From assembly GCA_035456465.1 (NCBI GenBank), contig DATIDD010000077.1:1-64000 (forward strand): a stretch of 64,000 nucleotides of DNA, in the 5' to 3' direction. How positions within the stretch are numbered: the first letter of the stretch is position 1; every line of letters starts with the position of its first letter. Positions 1-7,199 of the stretch are shown in pieces. The translations under genes and the position numbers were made by a program. Source of the DNA: DATHTC01 sp035456465 (GTDB lineage Bacteria > Actinomycetota > Thermoleophilia > Gaiellales > Gaiellaceae). A model generated the notes under the pieces. That model made no database searches, was not told the origin of the DNA, and saw nothing but the letters and a program-made list of their open reading frames with translations.

Positions 1-45
1 CGCGCCAGCGACGTCGCCGGCGGGGTGCCTGCGACCGGTGCGTGA
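1..45 (+). CDS. possible 3' end of a truncated CDS
   Basis: Frame 1 is open from the window edge and reads about 14 residues (RASDVAGGVPATGA) before TGA. A GGCGGC-AGT-GCCGCC hairpin (89-103) follows about 45 bp later and could be its terminator, though no T-run follows it. Too short to assign a family; it could be chance. Confidence 0.25.
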   Translation, partial: RASDVAGGVPATGA

Positions 46-123
46 GCCGCGCGGCGACCTGGCTCTCCAAGAAGCTCACCAAAGTGGCGGCGGCAGTGCC
101 GCCTATGACGCCTCGTTCGCCAG

Positions 124-144
124 AAAAGCCGCCTCTGCGGCGGC
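124..144 (-). terminator. rho-independent terminator of tRNA-Asp
   Basis: On the minus strand, just past the tRNA 3' end, a GCCGC stem (loop AGAG) pairs with GCGGC and is followed by TTTT (124-127). This is the only hairpin in the window with a clear T-run. Confidence 0.6.
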
Positions 145-152
145 GGTCTTAA

Positions 153-226
153 CGGGAGCGACGGGACTCGAACCCGCGACCTCCGGCGTGACAGGCCGGC
201 GTTCTGACCAACTGAACTACGCCCCC
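153..226 (-). tRNA. tRNA-Asp (GTC)
   Basis: The minus strand folds into a complete 74-nt cloverleaf. The acceptor is GGGGGCG/CGCTCCC with one G-T pair, the D arm is GTTC/GAAC, and the anticodon stem CCGGC/GCCGG holds loop CTGTCAC with anticodon GTC. The T arm has TTCGAGT. The discriminator base is G, an identity element of tRNA-Asp. CCA is not encoded. A T-rich terminator lies directly downstream. Confidence 0.97.
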
Positions 227-361
227 GCGAGCCGCGACAGTGTAGCGGTGGGCCGTCCCGGCCGCCGCCGGCCGACCCGCGCGCTTCTTTACGCCACGGA
301 CACATCCCGCAGCGCGCGGCGGCCGTAGGACCCCTCGACAGATCACTCGAGGAGGCACACC

Positions 362-871
362 TTGTCCCTACGCAGCACCGGCCTCGCTCTCGCAGCCGTT
401 CTCGCTCTCGCCGCCGTCGCGCTCGCGGGGTGCGGCGGCGGCTCGGCCTCGACGAGCGGCGCGGCCGCCTCGGGCGGGAGCGGGTCGGGTGACGGCCCGG
501 TGACGGTCAAGCTCGCCGAGGAGAACGGCTCCGGCCAGACCGGGACGGCGACGCTGACCCCCACCGGTGCCCACGCCACCCGCGTCGTCGTCGAGGTCAC
601 GAACCCGCCGGCCGAGTCGGAGCCGGCGCACATCCACCGCGGCACCTGCGCGAGCCTCGACCCGACGCCGCTCTACGGGCTTCCGAACCTGATGGACGGC
701 AAGACCATGGCAACGGTTCCGGCATCGCTGGAGGAGCTCACCTCGGGCGGGCTCGCGCTCAACGTCCACCGCTCCGACACGCAGCTCGGCCTGTACGTCG
801 CCTGCGGGAACCTCCCCGGCGCGGCTACGACGCCGACGGAGACGAGCGGCGGCGGAGGCTACGGCTACTGA
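362..871 (+). CDS. CHRD-like lipoprotein
   Basis: 169-residue exported protein. The N-terminus is a lipoprotein signal ending LALAAVALAGC, so Cys is expected to be lipidated. A Gly/Ser/Ala-rich linker follows. The globular part has an AHIHRGTCASLDP motif near residue 90, then LALNVHRSDTQLGLYVACG, the pattern of small secreted CHRD/superoxide-dismutase-like domains, with a Cys pair that may form a disulfide. The tail is Gly/Tyr-rich. The TTG start is chosen because GAGGAGG lies 8 nt upstream and the signal peptide begins there. It is convergent with the carboxypeptidase. Molecular function is unknown. Confidence 0.8.
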   Translation: MSLRSTGLALAAVLALAAVALAGCGGGSASTSGAAASGGSGSGDGPVTVKLAEENGSGQTGTATLTPTGAHATRVVVEVTNPPAESEPAHIHRGTCASLDPTPLYGLPNLMDGKTMATVPASLEELTSGGLALNVHRSDTQLGLYVACGNLPGAATTPTETSGGGGYGY

Positions 872-915
872 GCGCCGGCAGGCGCCGGCGTTGGCGATTC
901 GGCCGCACGGCGACA

Positions 916-957
916 GTCGGACGCGGAGGGCCTGCGGCCCGACCCTCCGCGTCCGAC
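916..957. terminator. bidirectional hairpin between convergent genes
   Basis: A perfect 15-bp inverted repeat (GTCGGACGCGGAGGG, 916-930, against 943-957) with a 12-nt loop sits between the convergent lipoprotein and carboxypeptidase stops. No T-run is present, so it may act as a stabiliser or a rho-independent terminator of the high-GC type. Confidence 0.55.
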
Positions 958-963
958 GACGCG

Positions 964-3408
964 TCAGCCGACGCGAGCCTTGTTGAAGTTCTCGGCGCTC
1001 CCGTCGGGGCGGTAGTTGTTCTCGACGTTCCCGGCCATGTCCGCGGAGAAGAAGCCGACGGTCGTCCCGGCGGGCACGGTGAGGACCTGCGGCGGCTCGC
1101 GGAAGCCCGACGCCGCGTACTTCGCGGACGCGAGCGTCGGCCTCGAGCCGTCGAGCGTGTAGAAGACCGTCGCGGGCTCCGACGTGTCGAACCGGAGCTT
1201 CCAGCTCCCGTCCTCGGCCTGCCACGACACCGCCTTCGAGTCGGGCCGCTGATGGTCGAACGTCCACGCGTAGGCGACGTCGAGGATGCCGGTCATGCCG
1301 TTGGCGAACTCCATCGTCTGGGCGTGGCCCTCCGGGGCCCACTGGGGCTGGAACCCCGCGCCGCCGACCTCGAAGTCCCAGCCGAAGATCCCGTACTTGT
1401 AGAAGAGCTCGTCGCCCGAGTTCCCGGCCGCCGAGTAGAGGACGTCGACCACGGGCCCGGTCGCGGTCGGCTCGACCGCGAGGTTCCGGAACCGCTTGAT
1501 CTCCGTGAGGATGTGCGTCGACGCCGACCAGAAGAACGTCTCGGTGCCGAGGTCGGGCCGCGGCAGCGTGATCCGCCCCGGCACGATGTACGCCCCGGGC
1601 GACCACATGAAGAGGTTGCCGGAGCTGTGCGTGTTCATCGAGAACTTGATGTTCCGGAAGGTGGCGGGGACCCAGTCGACGTTGCTGCTCTCCGGCTCGG
1701 ACAGCTCGGACGGGCCGGAGTAGGTGTCGCTCGTGCAGCTCGTCGAGGCGCCGAAGTACCCGTCGAAGAGCGATCCCACGTCGTAGTTGCGGTTGACGTC
1801 GACGCCCCAGCCGTTGCGGCCGGAGGGCATCCCGCTCGTCGCCGTGAGCGGGCAGTGACGCGTCATGTTCCGCCGCTGGCTCGGCCGGTCGTAGAAGGAC
1901 AGCGTCCCGCCGTCGGGGTTCACCGACGGGAGGATGAAGATGTCGAGGTTGTTCACGAGCTGCTTCGTGCGCCCGTCGTGCGCGTAGTTGCGGAGCAGCC
2001 GCTCGGCCGTCTCGATCGTGATCTGGGGCGGCACCCACTCCCGCGCGTGCTCCTGCGCGTAGATGAAGACGCCCGTCCTCGAGCCGTCGCGGTGCCTGCC
2101 GATCCGCAGCAGCTTCACCGTCTGCGGCCCGCGCCTCACCTCCGGCGGCGCGCTGAGGAAGTCGGACAGATTGACGAGCGCGCGCGGCTGGACGATCCCG
2201 GCGCCGGCGTTGCCGGCGTAGGTGCGGGCGAAGAGGAGCTGGCTCGCGCCGGAGCTCGCGTTGATCGCCGCGACGACCTGCGCCGCCGTGCTCACGGACG
2301 CGCCCGCCGCGTTCGTGGCGAGGTTCACGGTCACGCGCGTGCCGAGGACGAACACCGTGAGCGGCGCGTTCGCCGTCCCGGGGTTCACGAACTCGGCCAT
2401 GACGTCGTTGCCGCCGCGGTGCCCCCACTCGAGCGACTCGAGGTAGACGGCCGACGGCTGCGCCGAGGTCGGCACGCTGTTCCCGATCGGCGTCGTCCCC
2501 GACATCGACGCCATCGCCTTCCGCTGGTAGCCGTTCGTCGGGTACGGGAGCTCGACGATGTCCGTCAGATCCGGGTACTGCCGGTGGAGCTGCTCGATCC
2601 GCGCGTAGAGCTCCTGCGGCGTCAGGTAGTGGTCGACGAAGTCCGTGAAGTACGGGTCCTGCCGGTCGCCGTTCTGGTCGATCGGGAGCCATTCGTTGAC
2701 GCCCGACTCGAGCGAGCCGCCGGCGGTGCTCGTGATCCGGATCCGGTCCGGCCGGGTGGCCACCGAGACCTCGCGCAGGTGGTACATGTAGACGCCCGCG
2801 TCGACGAACCGCTGCATCGTGATGCTGCCGCCGGAGCCGATCGCCGTGCCGGGCCCGGAGTCCCAGCTCAGCGTCAGCGTCGGCTGCGTGCTCGTCGGTG
2901 AGCCCGCGCTCGTCTTCACCTCGACGTAGAGGAAGCGGCCGTTGTCGAGGTTCGTGTACGTGTCGGAGCGGAGCAGGGTGAGGGTGTCCTCGTCGGCCCC
3001 TGCGAGGAACGACCGGGACGCGGCCGCGCGGCTCTGTTGTCGCTTCGCCGCGATCGTTGCCGCGCGCTCGGCGAGCACGGCGTCGGTGTCCGCCTGCGTC
3101 CACAGCGTCCTCCCGATCCGATACCCGTCGTCGCGGAGCGCCTGCAGGCCGTCGGCGTCGACCACGACCTGCGCGACGATCGCGCCGTCCCGCGTCGCGA
3201 GCTCGTGCGTGAGGTCGGCGCCCGACGCCACGAGGCGGTCGAGCGCTGCGCGGTCGTCGAGGATCACCTCCACGACCGCGTCGCCGCCCGGCTCGTCCTC
3301 TGCGGCTGCGGCCGGCGTCGCCACCGGCACGAGCGCGCAGACGAGCGCGAGCAGCACCGCGGCGGCGAGGCGACGTCGAAGGCTCCCTGTCGGGACTCTG
3401 GCTCCCAT
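964..3408 (-). CDS. secreted M14 zinc carboxypeptidase
   Basis: 814-residue secreted metallo-carboxypeptidase that should trim C-terminal residues from extracellular peptides. The ATG at 3408 is chosen: GGAGGGGGAAG precedes it and a Sec signal follows (RRRLAAAVLLALVCALVPVATPAAAA). An N-terminal prodomain-like region precedes the catalytic domain. The M14 signature is QEHAREWVPPQ (zinc His and Glu), with SVNPDGG, a later NTHSSGNLF zinc His, and catalytic Glu in FEVGG. The C-terminus (FYTLDGSRPT...VGFFSADMAGN) resembles a chitobiase C-terminal/FN3-like beta domain. It lies downstream of a receiver protein and two-component pair on the same strand. Family call is firm; substrate is unknown. Confidence 0.92.
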   Translation of the reverse strand: MGARVPTGSLRRRLAAAVLLALVCALVPVATPAAAAEDEPGGDAVVEVILDDRAALDRLVASGADLTHELATRDGAIVAQVVVDADGLQALRDDGYRIGRTLWTQADTDAVLAERAATIAAKRQQSRAAASRSFLAGADEDTLTLLRSDTYTNLDNGRFLYVEVKTSAGSPTSTQPTLTLSWDSGPGTAIGSGGSITMQRFVDAGVYMYHLREVSVATRPDRIRITSTAGGSLESGVNEWLPIDQNGDRQDPYFTDFVDHYLTPQELYARIEQLHRQYPDLTDIVELPYPTNGYQRKAMASMSGTTPIGNSVPTSAQPSAVYLESLEWGHRGGNDVMAEFVNPGTANAPLTVFVLGTRVTVNLATNAAGASVSTAAQVVAAINASSGASQLLFARTYAGNAGAGIVQPRALVNLSDFLSAPPEVRRGPQTVKLLRIGRHRDGSRTGVFIYAQEHAREWVPPQITIETAERLLRNYAHDGRTKQLVNNLDIFILPSVNPDGGTLSFYDRPSQRRNMTRHCPLTATSGMPSGRNGWGVDVNRNYDVGSLFDGYFGASTSCTSDTYSGPSELSEPESSNVDWVPATFRNIKFSMNTHSSGNLFMWSPGAYIVPGRITLPRPDLGTETFFWSASTHILTEIKRFRNLAVEPTATGPVVDVLYSAAGNSGDELFYKYGIFGWDFEVGGAGFQPQWAPEGHAQTMEFANGMTGILDVAYAWTFDHQRPDSKAVSWQAEDGSWKLRFDTSEPATVFYTLDGSRPTLASAKYAASGFREPPQVLTVPAGTTVGFFSADMAGNVENNYRPDGSAENFNKARVG

Positions 3409-3443
3409 GTCTTCCCCCTCCGGTGCGACGGCGACTGGGCGCG

Positions 3444-3463
3444 ACTGGCGCCCGGGCGCCAGT
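3444..3463. promoter_or_regulatory. 20-bp perfect palindrome upstream of M14 gene
   Basis: ACTGGCGCCCGGGCGCCAGT is a perfect palindrome lying 36-55 bp before the carboxypeptidase ATG. It could be an operator or a 5'-leader hairpin. No regulator can be named from sequence. Confidence 0.4.
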
Positions 3464-3493
3464 GTCCGCCCCGGCCGCCGCCGCGGCAAGGGG

Positions 3494-3511
3494 CGTTGAG
3501 CGATCTCAACG
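3494..3511. promoter_or_regulatory. CGTTGAG-N4-CTCAACG inverted repeat
   Basis: A perfect 7-bp inverted repeat with spacer CGAT spans the stop codon of the receiver gene and lies about 86 bp before the carboxypeptidase start. The CGTTGAGA half recurs on the minus strand near 3992-4000, between the response-regulator stop and the receiver-gene promoter. It is a candidate binding site for the NarL-type regulator next door. Confidence 0.35.
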
Positions 3512-3937
3512 ACCGTCGCGACGCTCGAGCACTCTGGGCGCGAGCGTGCGCGGGAGGATCGTCCCGCCGGCGGCGACGGACGCGAGCGCGGGGCCGAGTC
3601 GCCGCGCGGCGACGTCCTTCGGCAGGTACCCGGCCGCGCCGGCGTGGAAGGCGGCGACGAGCGCGTCCTCGTCGCGGCTGACGGCGAGCACGACCACGCG
3701 CGACTCCGGCGACTCCGCGGCCAGTCGTGCGACCGCGTCGGCGGCGCCGCCCGTGACCGCCGCGTCGAGGAGGCAGACGTCCGGCCGCTCGCGCCGCGCC
3801 GCGTCGACGGCCTCGTCGGCGTCGCCGACCTCGGCGCAGACGTCGAACCCGGCGTCCTCGAGGTCGGCGCGGAGGGCGCCGCGCACCCCGGGGTGCCGCT
3901 CGGCGAGGAGGACGCGGAGCCGGGCCGCGGCACGCAT
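3506..3937 (-). CDS. stand-alone degenerate receiver (REC) domain protein
   Basis: 143 residues covering a single REC domain with no output domain. Asp58 (VCLLD) matches the phospho-acceptor and Lys in YLPKD is kept. The usual acidic pair is ER instead of DD, and the conserved Thr/Ser is Ala (VVVLAVS). It aligns along its length with the next-door NarL regulator, including the linker IPRTL, then stops where the HTH should begin. It therefore looks like a duplicate that lost its HTH. ATG start: TAGGGT lies 6 nt upstream, suggesting a leaderless mRNA. It may be a phosphate sink or a decoy. Confidence 0.8.
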   Translation of the reverse strand: MRAAARLRVLLAERHPGVRGALRADLEDAGFDVCAEVGDADEAVDAARRERPDVCLLDAAVTGGAADAVARLAAESPESRVVVLAVSRDEDALVAAFHAGAAGYLPKDVAARRLGPALASVAAGGTILPRTLAPRVLERRDGR

Positions 3938-4009
3938 GCGCCGACCCTAGGCGGGGGAGCCGCGGGCGCCTAGGCAGCGGCCGTGGAACTCTCTCAACGA
4001 GACGTGCGC

Positions 4010-4642
4010 CTAGCGGCGCTCGAACAGCTTCACCAGCGCTGCGCGGTCGGGCACGCGGAGCTTGCGCAAGATCGCGGCCACGTGGCTCCTGACGGTCGCC
4101 TGGGTGAGCACGAGCCGCTCGGCGATCTCGGCGGTCGAGAGCGCGTCGCGGAGCAGCTCCAGCACCTCCCACTCACGGCTCGTGAGCGGCTCGCCGGCGA
4201 GCACCGCGCGCCGCCGGGGGCCGCGCTCGCGGAACTCGCGCACGAGCTTCGCCACGAGCGTCCGCGGGATCGCCGCCTCTCCCGCGAGCACGTCCTCGAG
4301 CGCGTGCGGCAGCCGGTTCGGGTCGGTGTCCTTCAGGAGGTAGCCCGACGCGCCGGCCCGCAGGGCCGCGAGCAGGTCGTCGTCGTCGCGCGACACCGTC
4401 AGCATCACGACCTTCGTCGTCGGCAGCCGCGCCGTGATCTCCCACGCGGCCGCGATGCCGCTGCCGGGCATCCGGATGTCGAGCACGCAGAGGTCGGGCC
4501 GTTCGCGCGCCGCCGCGTCGACGGCCTCGGCCGCGTCGGAAGCGACGGCGCAGACCTCGAAGCGGCCGTCCGACTCGAGCGTGCGGCGGATGTCCTCGCG
4601 GGTCGGAGCGTGGTCGTCGGCGAGGAGGATCCGCGCGGTCAC
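4010..4642 (-). CDS. NarL/LuxR-family response regulator
   Basis: 210 residues. The REC domain has acidic pair ADDH, phospho-Asp55 (CVLDIRMPG), Thr (VVMLTVS) and Lys (LLKD). A C-terminal LuxR HTH follows (LTSREWEVLELLRDALSTAEIAERLVLTQATVRSHVAAILRKL in outline). The start overlaps the upstream histidine kinase stop by 4 bp, so the two are translationally coupled cognate partners. Likely targets are the adjacent receiver and carboxypeptidase promoters, which share a CGTTGAGA motif (inference). Confidence 0.93.
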   Translation of the reverse strand: MTARILLADDHAPTREDIRRTLESDGRFEVCAVASDAAEAVDAAARERPDLCVLDIRMPGSGIAAAWEITARLPTTKVVMLTVSRDDDDLLAALRAGASGYLLKDTDPNRLPHALEDVLAGEAAIPRTLVAKLVREFRERGPRRRAVLAGEPLTSREWEVLELLRDALSTAEIAERLVLTQATVRSHVAAILRKLRVPDRAALVKLFERR

Positions 4643-6021
4643 GGGAGCTCGACCTCCACCGCGGTGCCGCGCCCGGGCCGCGCCCGGAGCCGGAACGCCG
4701 CGCCGACGGCCTCGGCCCGCTCGCGCATGCTGACGAGCCCGAAGCCCGGCTTCCCGCGGACGGCGGCCGGGTCGAAGCCGACGCCGTCGTCGACCACGCG
4801 CATCCGCACGCCGCGGCCATTCGACAGCTCGATCCGGACGCCGTGGGCACGGCCGTGCACGGCGGCGTTCGTGACCGCCTCGCAGGCGATGCGGATCAGC
4901 GCCTCGCGGCGTGCGGGGTCGAGCCGCACGCCCCTGGCGAGGTCGAACGAGAGGTCGAGCCCCGTTCGCGCCGCCACGTCCTCGGTCGCCTGCGCGAGCA
5001 CGTCCTCGAGCGGCTCGTCGAGCGGACGCGTCAGCGCCGCGATCGCCCGGCGCGAGTCGGCGAGCCCGCGCTGCGCGGCCGCCGCGATCTGGTGCGCCGC
5101 CCCGTCGCGCCCGCCGCTCGCGAGCCTGCGCGACGCCCGGTCGATGAAGGCGAGCTCCTGGGCGACGCCGTCGTGCAGGTCGCGCGCGATCCGGCGACGT
5201 TCCTCGAGCACGGCCGCCTTCGCCAGGCCGCGCCAGTACCGCTCGACCTCGATCGCGGCACCTGCGAGCAGCACGAGGTAGAAGGCGAGGCGGAAGAGCG
5301 TGCCGGTGTAGACCCAGTCCTCCTGGACGGGCGGGAACAGGAAGGAGTGGAGCCGCCCGAACGCGCCGACGATCGTCGCGACCGCGAGCCAGGTGAGGAG
5401 CGGGTCGTCCGGGCGGCGTTCGGCGTCCCGGGCGAAACCGATCGCGGCGGCGGCCAGACCGAGCACGGCCACGGCCGAGGCGATCAGGAAAACGGCGTGC
5501 AGCGAGAGGTGCGGCCGGGTCGGGTCGAGCGAGGCCAGGTCGGGCTCGCGCGGGAACGCCTCGAAGAGGACGTCGAGGGAGGCCGCGAACAGGAGCGCGA
5601 GCGCGACGCAGGCGCCGAGCGTCGCCGCCGTCCCTCGTCCGGAGCGGACGACGCGGGTGTCCGGGAGGAACGCGGCGACGGCGATCACGACGATCCCGGC
5701 GAGGCTCGCGCCCCAGGCGAGCTGGGGGAGGGGGTCCCAGCCGCCGGCCGAGACGTTGACCGCCGAGATCGCGTTCGACGCGGCCAGCGTGAGCAGCCCG
5801 GCCGCGACGCCGAGGTGGTCGAGGCGCCGGCTACGGAGGAAGCGGCCGATGAAGATGTACGCGACGACCACGGCGATGAGCGCCGCGGCAGTCTCGATCG
5901 CAACCCGGGCGGAAGGGGCGTGGTAGGCCCAGCCGAGGCCCGGGTGGACGGCCACCGCGAGCGTGACGAGGCCGGCGCTGATGGCCACGACGCCGCAGAG
6001 CGTCCTCGGACGTACGGCCAC
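4639..6021 (-). CDS. membrane sensor histidine kinase (HisKA_3)
   Basis: 460 residues. The first 265 form about seven or eight hydrophobic segments with short loops and no large extracellular sensor, so the ligand is probably membrane-associated. The dimerisation/phosphotransfer motif EERRRIARDLHDGVAQ places the phospho-His at 283. The ATP-binding domain has an N-box (EAVTNAAVHG), DDGVGFD and GFGLVSMRERAE. GTG start preceded by GGAGGAGAG. It overlaps its response regulator by 4 bp, forming an operon with it and probably with the receiver gene. Confidence 0.93.
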   Translation of the reverse strand: MAVRPRTLCGVVAISAGLVTLAVAVHPGLGWAYHAPSARVAIETAAALIAVVVAYIFIGRFLRSRRLDHLGVAAGLLTLAASNAISAVNVSAGGWDPLPQLAWGASLAGIVVIAVAAFLPDTRVVRSGRGTAATLGACVALALLFAASLDVLFEAFPREPDLASLDPTRPHLSLHAVFLIASAVAVLGLAAAAIGFARDAERRPDDPLLTWLAVATIVGAFGRLHSFLFPPVQEDWVYTGTLFRLAFYLVLLAGAAIEVERYWRGLAKAAVLEERRRIARDLHDGVAQELAFIDRASRRLASGGRDGAAHQIAAAAQRGLADSRRAIAALTRPLDEPLEDVLAQATEDVAARTGLDLSFDLARGVRLDPARREALIRIACEAVTNAAVHGRAHGVRIELSNGRGVRMRVVDDGVGFDPAAVRGKPGFGLVSMRERAEAVGAAFRLRARPGRGTAVEVELP

Positions 6022-6059
6022 GTCTCTCCTCCCGTCCCGAGCGCATAGCCTACTGCCGA

Positions 6060-7190
6060 GTGACGGCGGTCGACTGGTGTGCGCTCGCGGTCGTCGCCGT
6101 CGCGGCGGTGCTCGGGATGCGGAAGGGGCTCGTGGCGGGCGCGCTCGCGCTCGCCGGGGTCGCCGTGGGCGCCGTCCTGGGCAGCCGCCTCGCGCCGGCG
6201 CTCCTGCCGGGTGGGGACGCCTCGGCGTACACGCCGCTCGTCGCGCTCGCCGGGGCCGCCGTCGGCGCGGTCGTCCTCGAGACGGTGGCGACGCTGGCCG
6301 GCGGCGCGCTGCGCCGGTCGCTCCACCTCACGCCGCTCGCGCCCCTGGACGCCCTCGGCGGACTGCTCCTCGGCGCCGCCGCCGGCCTCGCGGTCGTCTG
6401 GGTCCTCGGCGCGGTGGCGCTGCACGTCCCCGGGCAGCCGGACCTGCGACGGGCCGTGCAGCGGTCGGAGGTGCTCGCGCGGCTCAACGACGTCGTCCCA
6501 CCCTCCCGCCTGCTCGACGCGATCCAGCGGGTCGACCCGTTCCCCGCGATCGTCGGCCCGGCCGGCCCTACCGAGCCCCCGGACCCGGCGACGCTGCAGC
6601 AACCGGGCGTGCGCGCGGCCGCGCCGAGCGTCGTGCGCGTGCTCGGCACCGCCTGCGGGCTCGCCGTGTCGGGGAGCGGCTGGGTCGCCCGCCCGCAGCT
6701 CGTCGTCACCGCCGCGCACGTCGTCGCGGGCCAGCGCGACACAGTGGTGGAGGCCTCGGGCGTGCGGCTCCGGGCGCGCGCCGTCGCCTACGAACCGGAA
6801 GACGACGTCGCGGTGCTGCGGGTCGACGGCCTGCGCCAGCGGCCGCTGCCGCTGGGGGACGGCTCGCCGGGGCAGGCGGTGGCGATCCTCGGCTACCCGG
6901 AGAACGGCCCGTTCGCCGCCGCCGCCGGGCGGATCGGCCGGACGGCGACGGTGATCTCGCAGGACGCGTACGGCCGCGGCCCGGTCCGTCGCTCCGTGAC
7001 CGCGCTCTCGGGAACCGTGCGGCACGGGAACTCGGGCGGCCCCGCCGTCGACGCCGCCGGGGAGGTCGAGACGACGGTGTTCGCCTCGCGAGTCGGGTCC
7101 TCCGGCGGCTTCGGCGTCCCGAACGCCGTGGTGCGGAGCGTGCTGGCGGACGCGGGCGAGCCGGTCTCCACCGGCCCCTGCGCGCCGTAG
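6060..7190 (+). CDS. marP: MarP-like membrane serine protease (CvpA/trypsin fusion)
   Basis: 376 residues. Residues 1-120 carry four hydrophobic segments of CvpA type; 190-370 form a trypsin-like protease outside the membrane. The triad is visible: His220 (VVTAAHVV), Asp249 (PEDDVAVL) and Ser325 (GNSGGP). Cys199 and the near-terminal Cys374 match the disulfide pair that controls mycobacterial MarP (Rv3671c), which protects against acid and oxidative stress. GTG start; TAGCCT lies 8 nt upstream, so the mRNA is probably leaderless. It is divergent from the histidine kinase. Confidence 0.88.
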   Translation: MTAVDWCALAVVAVAAVLGMRKGLVAGALALAGVAVGAVLGSRLAPALLPGGDASAYTPLVALAGAAVGAVVLETVATLAGGALRRSLHLTPLAPLDALGGLLLGAAAGLAVVWVLGAVALHVPGQPDLRRAVQRSEVLARLNDVVPPSRLLDAIQRVDPFPAIVGPAGPTEPPDPATLQQPGVRAAAPSVVRVLGTACGLAVSGSGWVARPQLVVTAAHVVAGQRDTVVEASGVRLRARAVAYEPEDDVAVLRVDGLRQRPLPLGDGSPGQAVAILGYPENGPFAAAAGRIGRTATVISQDAYGRGPVRRSVTALSGTVRHGNSGGPAVDAAGEVETTVFASRVGSSGGFGVPNAVVRSVLADAGEPVSTGPCAP

Positions 7191-7199
7191 GCGGGATCG

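Noticed and set aside
38..328. Open frame across the tRNA-Asp
   Set aside because: It overlaps a complete tRNA and its terminator and has no SD or family resemblance.
368..3103. Very long open frame on the minus strand opposite and across the lipoprotein and peptidase genes
   Set aside because: Composition is extreme Arg/Ala/Gly, it runs through a strong intergenic hairpin, and it conflicts with two well-supported genes; it is a high-GC artefact.
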